This document shows positions 47,449 through 56,110 of a stretch of DNA of 64,000 nucleotides, piece by piece. The notes below the pieces were generated by a model. That model was not told the DNA's origin, did no database searches, and saw only the letters and a program-made list of their open reading frames with translations. This stretch comes from Lederbergia lenta NBRC 16444 (GTDB lineage Bacteria; Bacillota; Bacilli; Bacillales; Bacillaceae_C). The first letter of the stretch is position 1, and the number at the start of each line of letters is the position of its first letter. A program made the translations under genes and the position numbers. The DNA lies in NCBI RefSeq assembly GCF_001591545.1, contig NZ_BCVC01000001.1, positions 2,080,239 through 2,144,238 of the forward strand, read 5' to 3'.

Positions 47449-47497
47449 GTAAATAACAAAAAACAGTACTACTACAAAAAACAGGAGAGTGAATATA

Positions 47498-47623
47498 ATG
47501 ATCCAAAACGTAGTTGAATTTTTTAAGAACTTGCCACCGAAGACGTGCACTAAATGTGGAGAGAAAATTGCCGAGCAGCATGAATGCTATGGCACCAAAT
47601 GCGATAAATGTACTGAACTATAA
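47498..47623 (+). CDS. yhfH: Small zinc-ribbon protein (YhfH-like)
   Basis: A 41-residue protein: an N-terminal helix, then CTKCGEKIAEQ, HECYGTKCDKC, that is, four cysteines as two CxxC pairs, which suggests a single zinc ribbon. AGGAG lies ten bases before the ATG. It is divergent from yhfI, as in B. subtilis, where YhfH is 46 residues. It is too short for many annotation tools. A strong terminator follows. Function unknown. Confidence 0.85.
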   Translation: MIQNVVEFFKNLPPKTCTKCGEKIAEQHECYGTKCDKCTEL

Positions 47624-47625
47624 AA

Positions 47626-47667
47626 AATAACAACAGCCCTCTATTGCAATAGAAGGCTGTTGTTATT
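47626..47667 (+). terminator. Intrinsic terminator of yhfH
   Basis: AATAACAACAGCC (47626-47638) pairs with GGCTGTTGTTATT (47655-47667), with an inner TCTATT/AATAGA stem. Confidence 0.88.
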
Positions 47668-47725
47668 CTGTTATGACACAGTTAAGTAAATAGAATGCTT
47701 TTCACTAATGTATAACACTTTACCG

Positions 47726-48280
47726 CTATGATATCGATGCGTCTTTTGTAAATTCTATTAACCAACAATCGCGATATTTCCCTTCATGCAGCTCATGGTT
47801 TGACAAGAGTTTAATTTTCCGAAAACCGCATTTTTCATAGCAGCGAAGTGCCCTCAGATTCCATGTTTGCGGATCCATCACAATCTTATTTGCTTGTTTA
47901 TGTTTCATTAAAAATTTAACCATGGAGCGAATGAGCAATTGACCTATACCTTGATCCCAATAATTCTCTTCCCCGATAAATTGATCGATTCCGTAAATAG
48001 TTACGGGGGCTACAATCGGATAACCGTATAATAGCTGCGTTTCTTTATCTAACTGATAATATTGGATATAGCCAATTGCAACCCCTTTAAATTCAATGAT
48101 ACACCGGTTCACATCTGTTTCCTTGTCAAAAAACACTTTCTTGACCTTATCTATATCAAATGGATGGTCGCGCCCTTCATAATATTGCAAAACTGTTGGA
48201 TTCGAAAGCCACTTTGCTAATAAAGCAGCATCGTTTCGTTCCAATACGCGGACGCTAAGTCTTTCTATTTCAAACAACAA
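47726..48280 (-). CDS. GNAT acetyltransferase, AAC(6')-like family
   Basis: A 184-residue GCN5-type acetyltransferase. The acetyl-CoA loop is IGEENYWDQGIGQLL, and CYEKCGF marks the end of the fold. It resembles chromosomal aminoglycoside 6'-N-acetyltransferase relatives (the motifs DPQTWN and ELHEGKYRDCWL). Whether it acts on aminoglycosides cannot be told. The start is TTG, with GGAGG eight bases away. A second GNAT gene lies 59 bases upstream. Confidence 0.85.
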   Translation of the reverse strand: MLFEIERLSVRVLERNDAALLAKWLSNPTVLQYYEGRDHPFDIDKVKKVFFDKETDVNRCIIEFKGVAIGYIQYYQLDKETQLLYGYPIVAPVTIYGIDQFIGEENYWDQGIGQLLIRSMVKFLMKHKQANKIVMDPQTWNLRALRCYEKCGFRKIKLLSNHELHEGKYRDCWLIEFTKDASIS

Positions 48281-48339
48281 TATTTATTCCTCCAATGAAA
48301 CAGGCTTAGAAAGGCAATATCATGAGAGATTTTCCTTTT

Positions 48340-48909
48340 CTAGTGTGAATCCGTAAACTCTTCTTTTAATATGGAAAATATTTTTATATCTCGATGCATT
48401 CCTTTTACAAACATTCCCTTTCTTAAAATACCTTCAAATGACATTCCTATCTTTTCCATTACTCGCTGTGAGCCAACATTCCCGACAAGGCATTTTGCCT
48501 GGATACGAATTAAGTCCATGTTATGAAAGCCAAATGAAATAACTTCCTTCGCCGCTTCCGTGACTAATCCATTCCCCCAATATGCTTCTGATAGAGCATA
48601 TCCTATTTCGGCGCAATGTTGATCTGGTTGCCACGAAACAAAATCGATCGTTCCAATTAATCTTCCAGTTTCCTTGTACTCTATTCCCCATGGAGCTATT
48701 TTTTTATTTTCATAGCAACTTAAAACAAATTCAACATACATTTTTGTATCTGAAATCGAGCCATGCGTATTCCAAGTTACATATTTGGAAACTGCTTCAT
48801 TCGATCCATAACTATAGATATCTTCAGTATCTTCCCTCGTGATTTTTCTAAGTAAAAGACGCTCTGTTTCCAATACAGGCAAATCACGATAAACTGCCTC
48901 TATTTCCAT
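48340..48909 (-). CDS. GNAT acetyltransferase, RimJ/RimL type
   Basis: A 189-residue GNAT enzyme with LETERLLLRKI at the N-terminus, the acetyl-CoA loop EAYWGNGLVTEAAK and NVGSQRVMEKIGMSFEG. These fit the RimJ/RimL N-alpha-acetyltransferase subfamily, many of which have small-molecule or unknown substrates. The ATG has GGGAGAG. It may share a transcript with the following GNAT gene. Confidence 0.9.
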   Translation of the reverse strand: MEIEAVYRDLPVLETERLLLRKITREDTEDIYSYGSNEAVSKYVTWNTHGSISDTKMYVEFVLSCYENKKIAPWGIEYKETGRLIGTIDFVSWQPDQHCAEIGYALSEAYWGNGLVTEAAKEVISFGFHNMDLIRIQAKCLVGNVGSQRVMEKIGMSFEGILRKGMFVKGMHRDIKIFSILKEEFTDSH

Positions 48910-48930
48910 TAAAGTTTCTCTCCCTTACAA

Positions 48931-49530
48931 CTAGATTTCATCATCAACTATTGCACCTTGCTTAATATACTTAATCAATTTGTTAGATTCGTCAATAACC
49001 CTATGTCTGCCATACGGATTTTTAAACCAATTATCCTTTTTGGTGTTTTCATCGTTCGCTGGGCATAGGGTACATTCTATCCAACTGGGCATATAAGTTT
49101 TTAAAGTGAGATGTGTTCTACGCATATGATAACTAGCTGTTACGATTAAAAGTCTCCTCACCTTATGTAGCTCGAAATGTCGATCTAAAATTATGAGTGA
49201 GGAAAGAATATTTTCCTTCGTATTAGTGGAAATCGTCTCAACTAATATATCCTTTTCCGGAATGCCGAACGCCATAGCCTTATTTTTTAATAGTATTGCT
49301 TCAGGCAAGGAATTCCCGTTCCAAGCTACCCCCCCTGAAAATAATATTTTATTAGCTCTCCCTTCACTATATAATTGGAGCGCTTTAGGCAACCGATATT
49401 GTACGGCCTTGCTACTGCCAAAGACAAAAATACAGTCCCCTTTCTTCAAATCATCGTCTATATTGTTATATAAGAGATTTGTTCTAACTTTATCTGTTAA
49501 GTCTTCTGGCTTTAGCTTAGATATTTTCAT
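48931..49530 (-). CDS. YdcF/DUF218 family protein
   Basis: A 199-residue protein of the DUF218/YdcF family, with the Rossmann-like first strand CIFVFGSSKAVQYRLPKAL, the loop SGGVAWN, and TASYHMRRTHLT, which is the family's late motif. Such proteins in other species act in envelope polysaccharide metabolism or bind S-adenosylmethionine; here the role is unknown. I start at the ATG at 49530, with GGGGAG eight bases upstream. Confidence 0.88.
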   Translation of the reverse strand: MKISKLKPEDLTDKVRTNLLYNNIDDDLKKGDCIFVFGSSKAVQYRLPKALQLYSEGRANKILFSGGVAWNGNSLPEAILLKNKAMAFGIPEKDILVETISTNTKENILSSLIILDRHFELHKVRRLLIVTASYHMRRTHLTLKTYMPSWIECTLCPANDENTKKDNWFKNPYGRHRVIDESNKLIKYIKQGAIVDDEI

Positions 49531-49856
49531 CAGCCTCTCCCCTAACATTCTGTCATGATAAAACTACTATATTCTTTGTTGTTCTTCTCCATGATTAGAG
49601 ATAGTTAATTGATGATTCTATTTCAGTAAACGGATAAAGCTTGCCAAGAAAAATTACAGTAAACTCTGATTCCAACAATAATTACTTTGGACAAAACAGG
49701 AATTTCGAACCAGGTATTCATACCTTTTTTCAATAAATCATATAGGTATTTAGTGTTATTTCTATAAATTGAGATGGTAAATAACGGTTTATTTTGATAC
49801 ACTCGGAAACAACAAGTGTCTAAATTATATATTTAAAGAAAGGTAGGTTTTAACAT
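49531..49856. other. Intergenic region, no gene seen
   Basis: 326 AT-rich bases between divergent genes. It must hold both promoters, but I cannot assign boxes with confidence. No ORF or clear repeat is seen. Confidence 0.5.
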
Positions 49857-50249
49857 ATGGAAGATCAAAATAATATTCATACACAAGAAAGTCCACAACA
49901 AACTAAATCGTCAACGGGTTTAGAAAATAATGTTGCAGGTCTTTTATGTTACTTAGGAACATTTGTTACCGGCATTATTTTCGCTATATTGGAAAAGAAA
50001 AGCCCTTTCGTTAAATTTCATGCAATGCAATCGACAGTTACATTCGTGGGGCTCGGAATCGCTGGCTACGTAGTAGATTATGTCCCGTTTTTCGGCTGGC
50101 TCCTTAGTTCTCTCATTTCATTATTAGGATTTATTTTATGGATAGTACTAATGGTCAAAGCATATAATAATGAATGGTTTAAATTACCTATTGCGAGTGG
50201 TATTGCTGAAAGTTTAGTAGATAAATTCGGAAATACAACGAACGCATAA
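49857..50249 (+). CDS. DUF4870 membrane protein
   Basis: A 130-residue protein. A hydrophilic N-terminal 25 residues (NIHTQESPQQTKSS) are followed by NVAGLLCYLGTFVTGIIFAI, the FVKFHAMQS motif and two more helices, matching the DUF4870 family (formerly YodB-region type). The function is unknown. GAAAGGTAGG precedes the ATG. It is single, with a terminator. Confidence 0.88.
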   Translation: MEDQNNIHTQESPQQTKSSTGLENNVAGLLCYLGTFVTGIIFAILEKKSPFVKFHAMQSTVTFVGLGIAGYVVDYVPFFGWLLSSLISLLGFILWIVLMVKAYNNEWFKLPIASGIAESLVDKFGNTTNA

Positions 50250-50643
50250 TACGAAAAAGCTTTTTGGATAATTATTATAAAACGTCTTACCGGTAATTGA
50301 TTATTCCCGATCAATCGCTGGCAAGACTTTTTAATTAAGCTTAATGATAACGGCTCCCCTTTTTAATATTAAAATTCGTTTTCTTTCACATACTACAAAC
50401 TCCTGTTAGCTACTATACAAGCAATGACATTATTAATATAAACCTTGTCTTTTCGTATAAACTTTTCTATCTATCCTCTTGTAGTTACCTATTAATTGGT
50501 TATTTATATATCTCAATCAATCCAGTATTATTTTATAACTGTCTGTTTTACCCCCTTTTCTCTTCCAACAAAAAATATGAAAGATTCTATATTCGTTTGA
50601 ATACATATAAATGAGGGAAACTGTTGAAGAAAGGGGATTTAAC
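50250..50643. other. Intergenic region, no gene seen
   Basis: About 390 very AT-rich bases. The left end holds the DUF4870 terminator; the right end has the ribosome site of the small membrane ORF. I see no other structure. Confidence 0.5.
50284..50332 (+). terminator. Terminator of the DUF4870 gene
   Basis: GTCTTACCGGTAATTGAT pairs with ATCAATCGCTGGCAAGAC (three mismatches) and is followed by TTTTTAA. Confidence 0.75.
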
Positions 50644-50826
50644 ATGTGGAAATGGACACTTATCATTACCTTTATTTTCATTTTTTCAGCTATTCTTGAA
50701 GAATTAATTTACTTTTATGTTAACCGAAGTATCATAGGAGTTAAGAGAGAAAAGGAGATAATAAAACTAAAGGAAAGATGGAGCTCACTTATAAGCAAAT
50801 TCCGGTTTAAAAATAGATCTCACTAA
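50644..50826 (+). CDS. Small membrane protein with basic tail
   Basis: 60 residues: one N-terminal helix (WTLIITFIFIFSAILEELIYF), then a charged, coiled tail (KREKEIIKLKERW). AAAGGGG lies eight bases before the ATG at 50644. A longer ORF opens 33 bases earlier but lacks a ribosome site. I recognise no family. The layout suggests a membrane-anchored cytosolic helix. A strong bidirectional terminator overlaps its stop. Confidence 0.6.
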   Translation: MWKWTLIITFIFIFSAILEELIYFYVNRSIIGVKREKEIIKLKERWSSLISKFRFKNRSH

Positions 50827-50857
50827 TTAACGTTCTATAAGTTAATTAGTGAGATCT
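50815..50857. terminator. Bidirectional terminator at 50.8 kb
   Basis: Perfect 17-bp arms AGATCTCACTAATTAAC (50815-50831) and its complement (50841-50857) with a 9-base loop. It overlaps both stop codons. Confidence 0.85.
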
Positions 50858-51405
50858 TCGTTAGTTCGTTTCCATTCTTCAGCCAACATTCCATAAACGA
50901 TATGGTTAACATGATGGTCATATAGCCATTCTGCTTCTCTAATACAACCTTCATTTACAAAACCTAATCTCTCAGGGATCGACCTACTTTTCCTGTTTTC
51001 TACTGCTGCTCGAATATCCACACGATTTAATTTTAATTCATTAAAAGCAAAATCGGTAAGCCCCTTTGCTACCCTGGTCATAATCCCGTTTCCTTGATAT
51101 TCCTTACCTAGCCAATAACCAATATAGGCGATTCGGTTAGACCAATCAATTTCGTTGAAGCCCGCAACACCGACAATATCACCTTTCAATAAAATTACCG
51201 TGTTCATGCTCTTATTTTCAGCATAACTGTTCATGCAAAATTGAATAAACTTCTTTGTATCCTCCACTTTCGTTGTAGTGTCAAGCCAAGGCAACCATTC
51301 TCTCAAGTATTCTCTAGATTGATTTGTTAATTCAAAAACCCTGTCACAGTCTTCTAATTGAATCAATTTCAAATTTAAATCCTTATCAATTTTATGCACA
51401 AACAT
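50842..51405 (-). CDS. GNAT acetyltransferase, RimL/YdaF type
   Basis: A 187-residue GNAT protein: LKLIQLEDCDRVFELTNQ at the N-terminus, the acetyl-CoA loop GKEYQGNGIMTRVAK, and NRVDIRAAVENRKSRSIPERLGF. These fit the RimL/YdaF ribosomal-protein serine acetyltransferase group, but small-molecule substrates are equally possible. I start at the ATG at 51405, with GAGGAGG seven bases upstream; the ORF begins 17 codons earlier without a ribosome site. Confidence 0.9.
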   Translation of the reverse strand: MFVHKIDKDLNLKLIQLEDCDRVFELTNQSREYLREWLPWLDTTTKVEDTKKFIQFCMNSYAENKSMNTVILLKGDIVGVAGFNEIDWSNRIAYIGYWLGKEYQGNGIMTRVAKGLTDFAFNELKLNRVDIRAAVENRKSRSIPERLGFVNEGCIREAEWLYDHHVNHIVYGMLAEEWKRTNEDLTN

Positions 51406-51517
51406 ATTTAGCCTCCTCACAGATATCAATGGTACGTATATTAGATCATAACACATCCGGCATACGCGTTATTACAACTTTGAGAACCAGTGCCTACAAA
51501 GTTATCTATAACATCCG

Positions 51518-51865
51518 TTAGAGTCCCCGTTTTAACTGATTTCTTTTCCATATTGTAAATTCGAGAAAATCCTTCATTTCTTCTAATTGACTATCGCTCA
51601 TCTGCACGATACATTTTCTAAAATAAATGAGATATTCAACTATATCTCCCTTCTCATTGTAACTACTATCTAAGCCCTTAAGTAAATATTCATGATCTAC
51701 TTCTAAAGCATTGGCAATTTTCACCGTATATTCATGAGTTGGGTTGCTTTGAAGGTTTTTTTCTATAATACTTAAATATGTTTGGACAATTCCTGTCTTC
51801 CTTGAAAGGTCAGCTAGGCTAATTCCCTTTTCTAACCGAATGTGACGGATCCTACTTCCTATCAT
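51518..51865 (-). CDS. SinR-like XRE-family regulator
   Basis: A 115-residue DNA-binding protein: an N-terminal XRE helix-turn-helix (IGSRIRHIRLEKGISLADLS, residues 2-60) and a C-terminal dimerisation helix ending FLEFTIWKRNQ, the SinR/SinI-type motif. In B. subtilis SinR represses biofilm genes and is countered by SinI. No sinI is next to it here, and the flanking genes are unrelated, so it may be an orphan regulator (SlrR-like is another option). It lies alone on the minus strand. Confidence 0.8.
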   Translation of the reverse strand: MIGSRIRHIRLEKGISLADLSRKTGIVQTYLSIIEKNLQSNPTHEYTVKIANALEVDHEYLLKGLDSSYNEKGDIVEYLIYFRKCIVQMSDSQLEEMKDFLEFTIWKRNQLKRGL

Positions 51866-52204
51866 ATTATATTCCCTCCTAATAGACCTCGTTATTGTAT
51901 GAAAAAGTTAGTTTGGGAGTAGACTAGATCAAATCAACTATATAAAGAACAGAAAACCCATATCACCACAATTTAATTAGCTTATATACGTTATGTCAAT
52001 GATAAAGTGGTTCTCAAAAGAGAACGACCTTTTAGATTACTCTAACAAACATTTATAATTATGTCTATGTTTTTTAATTGTGAAAACTTTATTACATTCT
52101 CGGATTCATATTTGGATATTTTCCGAACAATCATTGTTAAAGCCCTAAAATAGCTAGACGTCGGCTATAATAGGGGCAATTGTATTTATTAGGAGGTTTG
52201 TTTG
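51866..52204. other. Intergenic region with divergent promoters
   Basis: 339 AT-rich bases between the SinR-like gene and the Sco1 gene. A TATAAT near 52168 could serve the Sco1 gene, but I see no good -35. No ORF of note. Confidence 0.5.
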
Positions 52205-52771
52205 TTGAAGAAGCTATCGTTATTCATTCTTCTATCTATTGTACTTATCTTAAGTGCCTGTTCTTCTGAAAAAAGAGGTACTCCAATTGAGGATTTTAAT
52301 TATACTAATCAAGATGGGGAACCCTTCGGACTTAAAGATCTAGAAGGAAAGGTGTGGCTAGCAGATTTTGTATACACATACTGCCCAAAGGAATGCCCAT
52401 TGATGACTCTACATATGAGCCAGATACAGCAAGATGTTATTGATGCTGGGCTTGAAGATGTTCAATTTGTTTCTTTTAGCATAGATCCCGAAATCGATTC
52501 ACCAGAGGTTTTAAAAGCATATGGCGAGGGATTCGATGCTGATTTTTCCACATGGCACTTTTTAACTGGCTATTCTCAAGAAGAGATTGAGGATTATGCA
52601 CCAAAAAACTTTAAAACGATTGTGAAAAAACCAAGAGATGATGATACAGTCATTCATGGTCTAGATTTCTATCTAATGAATAAACAAGGCGAAATCATTG
52701 GTAATTATCCCGCTTACGAGGATGTTCCATTTAAACAAATATTGAAAGACATTAAATCAGCTGTAAAATAG
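52205..52771 (+). CDS. Sco1/SenC/PrrC family copper lipoprotein
   Basis: A thioredoxin-fold lipoprotein of the Sco1 family, which delivers copper to cytochrome c oxidase. 188 residues: the lipobox LSAC places the lipidated Cys at residue 19; copper ligands are CPKEC (60-64) and a late His in VIHGLDF. It thus works on the outer face of the membrane. The start is a TTG at 52205, with AGGAGG eight bases upstream; the TTG three bases earlier is possible. The nearest named relative is YpmQ. It is unlinked to oxidase genes here. Confidence 0.93.
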   Translation: MKKLSLFILLSIVLILSACSSEKRGTPIEDFNYTNQDGEPFGLKDLEGKVWLADFVYTYCPKECPLMTLHMSQIQQDVIDAGLEDVQFVSFSIDPEIDSPEVLKAYGEGFDADFSTWHFLTGYSQEEIEDYAPKNFKTIVKKPRDDDTVIHGLDFYLMNKQGEIIGNYPAYEDVPFKQILKDIKSAVK

Positions 52772-52826
52772 AGAATAGCGATTATAGCAAAGATAATATA
52801 ATCTATAATAACTAAGGATTTTCACA

Positions 52827-52876
52827 CTAAAAAACATGCAGGTTGGATTAAATTCCAAATCCTGCATGTTTTTTAG
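52827..52876. terminator. Bidirectional terminator, Sco1 and yhgE
   Basis: Perfect 16-bp arms CTAAAAAACATGCAGG (52827-52842) and CCTGCATGTTTTTTAG (52861-52876) with an 18-base loop. Confidence 0.85.
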
Positions 52877-52907
52877 TATCTAATGTTCCTTCTGTTTCTT
52901 TTCTTTT

Positions 52908-55151
52908 TTACACTTCTACTTGATCCCCAATTGCAAATTGTCTTTTGAATTTGTAATGGAAAAATCCAACCGTCAATCCCATAAATCCTAGCAAATAAGC
53001 AATTAATATGCCGTTATTCATCCACATATAACTGAAATCTCCACTTGAAATGACCGCTTTATATGCCTGTACGGAGTACGTCATTGGCAATGCAGCATTA
53101 AATGGCTGTAATGGTCCAGGTATCAGTTCAAGCGGGAATGTTCCTGCGCTTGTTGTCAATTGTAATATCAATACAATGATTGCAATAAACCGTCCCGGAT
53201 CACCGAATAACGTAACTAAAAATTGAATCAGCGCGATAAATGATAGACTTGTGATGATTGTTGTAACAATGAATAGCGGAATACTTTGTACTTCAATCCC
53301 AAGTCCGAATAGCATAATCGCAACTGCTAGCAATGACTGTATAATACCAACAATAGCAATAACGCCGAATTTCCCAAAGAACCACGCAATACCATTTTTC
53401 GGTTTAACAGCAGGGTCTCGAAGTGGGAATACAATAGAAAGTAGTAATGCCCCTACAAACAATCCCAATGATAAGAAATATGGAGCAAAACCTGTACCAT
53501 AGTTTGGAACATGATTAATCCCACTATTTTCTACTTTGACAGGTTCCCCCATCATATCGTACGTGCGGTCATCTGCATGAACAGAGCTTGATTTTTCTGC
53601 AGCATCACCGAGTTTTTCATTTAATTCATTTGTACCATCTGTTAACTTTTTCGTACCATCTGAAAGTTCACTCGATCCATCAGCAAGTTGACGGCTACCA
53701 TCACTTAATTTATTCGAACCATCCGCAAGCTCATGTACTCCGCCTGTCAATATAGATGCACCATTCATAAGTTTTGCCGCACCAGCATTGGCGTCTTGTA
53801 ATTTTTGATCAAATAAAACAATTCCATTTACTAATTTTAATTGTCCTTCTTCTAGTTTTCCAACCCCAGCCAACAGATCACCCGAACCGGTTGCAAGTTG
53901 ACCAAGAGCAGACTGCATTTGCTTTTGACCAGCATTGACTTCAGCTAGTTTACTTGCAATTGTATTTGCGCCTGTTTGCAGTTCGTCTGCGGCTGATTGG
54001 AGTTGCTCTGTTCCAGCAACCAGATTTCCACTACCAGCTTCTAACTGTGCAATACCAGTTTCAAGTTCTGCCTTCAGTTGATTAGCTAATTCTGTCTTCA
54101 CTTCTTCAGGAAGTGGTAATGGAGCTAGTTTAGCATCCAATCCCGCAAGCTGTGATTTCATTTGTTTGATTCCAACATGTAATTCTGTTGCACCTTGGGT
54201 GACTTGTGTAGCACCATTTTGAAATTCTTCCAATTTATTCGCTAATTGATCAGTGCCATTTTTTATTTGCTCTGTGCCTGCACTAATCTCGCCCATCGAG
54301 CCGGCTGCTTGATTAATACCCGCGTTCACCGCTTTGGCACCTTCAGCTAATTGAGCAGTTCCATCACCTGCAGATTTGGCTCCATCAACTAGCTGTCCAT
54401 GACCATCAACCAGTTGATTTAATCCATTTGCAAGATCCTTTGTTCCTGTTGCAAGTTCTTTTGTACCAGTTTGTAGCTTAGAGACACCTTGATTAAATTC
54501 TAGTGATTTAGAAGCTAGTTCATCCAAATTCTCATGCAGCTTATTTGACCCAGAAAGTAATTCTTTAGCACCATCACTTAACTCTTTTGAGCCATCACTA
54601 GCTTGAGCAAATCCATCAGCCATTTCTTTCACTTTATCAAACATTGTTTCTGCATATGTAGCTGTAACTTCCTTAGCTACAGCAGATTTAATTTGTTCAA
54701 CCGCAGTCTCACCAATTTGAGCGGAGAGGAAGTTAAAGCTCTCGTTAGGTATATATTTCAATTCCAGTTTTTGAGGTTCATCATCTAATAAAGTCGTTGC
54801 ATTTTCCGAAAAGTTATTTGGTATTTCGATTAACAAGTAATACTTTTGTTTCTCTAAATCTTTATAGCCTTGTTTTCCACTAACAATGTCAAATGTAAAT
54901 TGATCATTTTCCTTTAATTTATCAACTAAGTCATTCCCTAGATCTAATTGTTCCCCTTCAAAATCGGCGCCTTTATCATTATTTATGATAGCTACTGGCA
55001 TATCCGCAAGTCGATCATATGGATCCCAAAAAGCCCAAAGGAACATGCCACTATATAAAATCGGTACAAGCATTACAGCAATAAGTGGGATTAATAACTT
55101 TTTATTTTTGAAAATTTCCTTCCATTCTGCTGAAAATAACGTTTGTTTCAT
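52908..55151 (-). CDS. yhgE: YhgE/Pip membrane protein (ABC-2 type)
   Basis: 747 residues. An N-terminal helix is followed by a large extracytoplasmic part rich in repeats of about 7 residues (DGSNKLSDGSRQLADGS), forming a long coiled coil, and then five C-terminal helices of the ABC-2 transporter type. Pip proteins serve as phage receptors in some Lactobacillales and take part in envelope stress or ESX-type export elsewhere. I start at the ATG at 55151 (GGAGG 13 bases upstream). A TetR gene is directly upstream, with matching operators. Confidence 0.92.
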   Translation of the reverse strand: MKQTLFSAEWKEIFKNKKLLIPLIAVMLVPILYSGMFLWAFWDPYDRLADMPVAIINNDKGADFEGEQLDLGNDLVDKLKENDQFTFDIVSGKQGYKDLEKQKYYLLIEIPNNFSENATTLLDDEPQKLELKYIPNESFNFLSAQIGETAVEQIKSAVAKEVTATYAETMFDKVKEMADGFAQASDGSKELSDGAKELLSGSNKLHENLDELASKSLEFNQGVSKLQTGTKELATGTKDLANGLNQLVDGHGQLVDGAKSAGDGTAQLAEGAKAVNAGINQAAGSMGEISAGTEQIKNGTDQLANKLEEFQNGATQVTQGATELHVGIKQMKSQLAGLDAKLAPLPLPEEVKTELANQLKAELETGIAQLEAGSGNLVAGTEQLQSAADELQTGANTIASKLAEVNAGQKQMQSALGQLATGSGDLLAGVGKLEEGQLKLVNGIVLFDQKLQDANAGAAKLMNGASILTGGVHELADGSNKLSDGSRQLADGSSELSDGTKKLTDGTNELNEKLGDAAEKSSSVHADDRTYDMMGEPVKVENSGINHVPNYGTGFAPYFLSLGLFVGALLLSIVFPLRDPAVKPKNGIAWFFGKFGVIAIVGIIQSLLAVAIMLFGLGIEVQSIPLFIVTTIITSLSFIALIQFLVTLFGDPGRFIAIIVLILQLTTSAGTFPLELIPGPLQPFNAALPMTYSVQAYKAVISSGDFSYMWMNNGILIAYLLGFMGLTVGFFHYKFKRQFAIGDQVEV

Positions 55152-55182
55152 AATTAATATATATCCTCCCATTCAAACTATA

Positions 55183-55205
55183 TGACCGTTATACTCATTT
55201 GGTCA
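55183..55205 (-). promoter_or_regulatory. Predicted TetR operator at the yhgE promoter
   Basis: TGACC (55183-55187), 13 bases, GGTCA (55201-55205). It covers the likely -35 to -10 region of yhgE (TATAGT on the minus strand). A matching site with equal spacing lies before the TetR gene. Confidence 0.7.
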
Positions 55206-55230
55206 TTCCTGGCCAAAAAATATGGATTAT

Positions 55231-55803
55231 CTACAATGACAATCCATCGAATAAATAAAATTCAAATAAAGATGCTATCTCTTGCTGACTTAACGGTTCG
55301 TGGTTTTTTTCCCAGTCAAAAATCAATGAAATATAAAGTTTAAGCATAATAAATGCCGTTATTTCTGGATTACAATTTTTTATTTCGCCTTTTTCTATCG
55401 CCTCAATAACTTTCCCTATAATATAATTTATAATTGCCTGTTCAACTCTTTGCATGACCTCCATGACAGCTGGTGTTCCAATTTCTTTTTCTTCTTGGAA
55501 AAGCTTAATTGTTAATTGATGTTCTTTCCGAAATTCCAATAACCGATAAAGAGCACGGTTTGCATTTTCATGAAAAGAAAGATTCACTTGAATCGTCTCT
55601 TCTGCTGCAGTTTTCATTTCTTTTATAAGTGAGGTTACAATCTCATCCAATAACTCTTCTTTATTATTGAAAAAAGTATAAATCGTCCCCTTACCAACGT
55701 TCGCAAGTTTTGCTACCTGATCCATCGTTGTAGCTTTATATCCAAATAAAGAAAAAGACTTTGTTGCAGCATTAATAATAAGCTGCCTACGATCAACGGA
55801 CAA
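55231..55803 (-). CDS. yhgD: TetR family regulator of yhgE (YhgD-like)
   Basis: A 190-residue TetR-type repressor. The helix-turn-helix (MDQVAKLANVGKGTIYTFFNNKEELL) is at residues 27-52; the rest is the helical ligand domain. The start is TTG, with GAGGTG eight bases away. It is upstream of yhgE in the same direction, with a 79-base gap. Two operators of the same form (TGACC-N13-GGTCA) lie before each gene, so autoregulation and control of yhgE are likely. B. subtilis has yhgD-yhgE in the same order beside hemEHY. Confidence 0.9.
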   Translation of the reverse strand: MSVDRRQLIINAATKSFSLFGYKATTMDQVAKLANVGKGTIYTFFNNKEELLDEIVTSLIKEMKTAAEETIQVNLSFHENANRALYRLLEFRKEHQLTIKLFQEEKEIGTPAVMEVMQRVEQAIINYIIGKVIEAIEKGEIKNCNPEITAFIMLKLYISLIFDWEKNHEPLSQQEIASLFEFYLFDGLSL

Positions 55804-55830
55804 ATCATTTCACCTCACTTCTTACCTTTA

Positions 55831-55853
55831 TGACCAAAATACCAAATCGGTCA
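55831..55853 (-). promoter_or_regulatory. Predicted TetR operator at its own promoter
   Basis: TGACC (55831-55835), 13 bases, GGTCA (55849-55853). On the minus strand TTGACC forms the probable -35. It shares TGACCG.TT and ATTTGGTCAT with the yhgE site. Confidence 0.7.
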
Positions 55854-56075
55854 ATCAGTACATTTCGTAATATATCATACATACTATTTGATTGCAAGTG
55901 GATTTTGTTTCCCAAAGAAATATCCACTAACTTTTTACTGACCAGGTGGATAAATTCTACTATTTCTTTGTAATTCGAGAGTTAATAATGTTATGCCAAA
56001 GTTTAAAGGCTGAGAGTAACAAAATACACGTAGTAAATATGTGTTCATGCTGTGAACTTTCTTTTGGTAGAATAA

Positions 56076-56104
56076 ACAAAAGCGACCAATATGGCCGCTT
56101 TTGT
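56076..56104 (-). terminator. Terminator of the hemEHY operon
   Basis: ACAAAAGCGACC (56076-56087) pairs with GGCCGCTTTTGT (56093-56104), with one mismatch, 6 bases past hemY. Confidence 0.8.
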
Positions 56105-56110
56105 CGCATA

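Larger units (their letters stand above)
55804..56110. other. Intergenic region between hemY and yhgD
   Basis: 307 bases with the TetR operator at the left and the hemY terminator at the right. No gene between. Confidence 0.6.
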
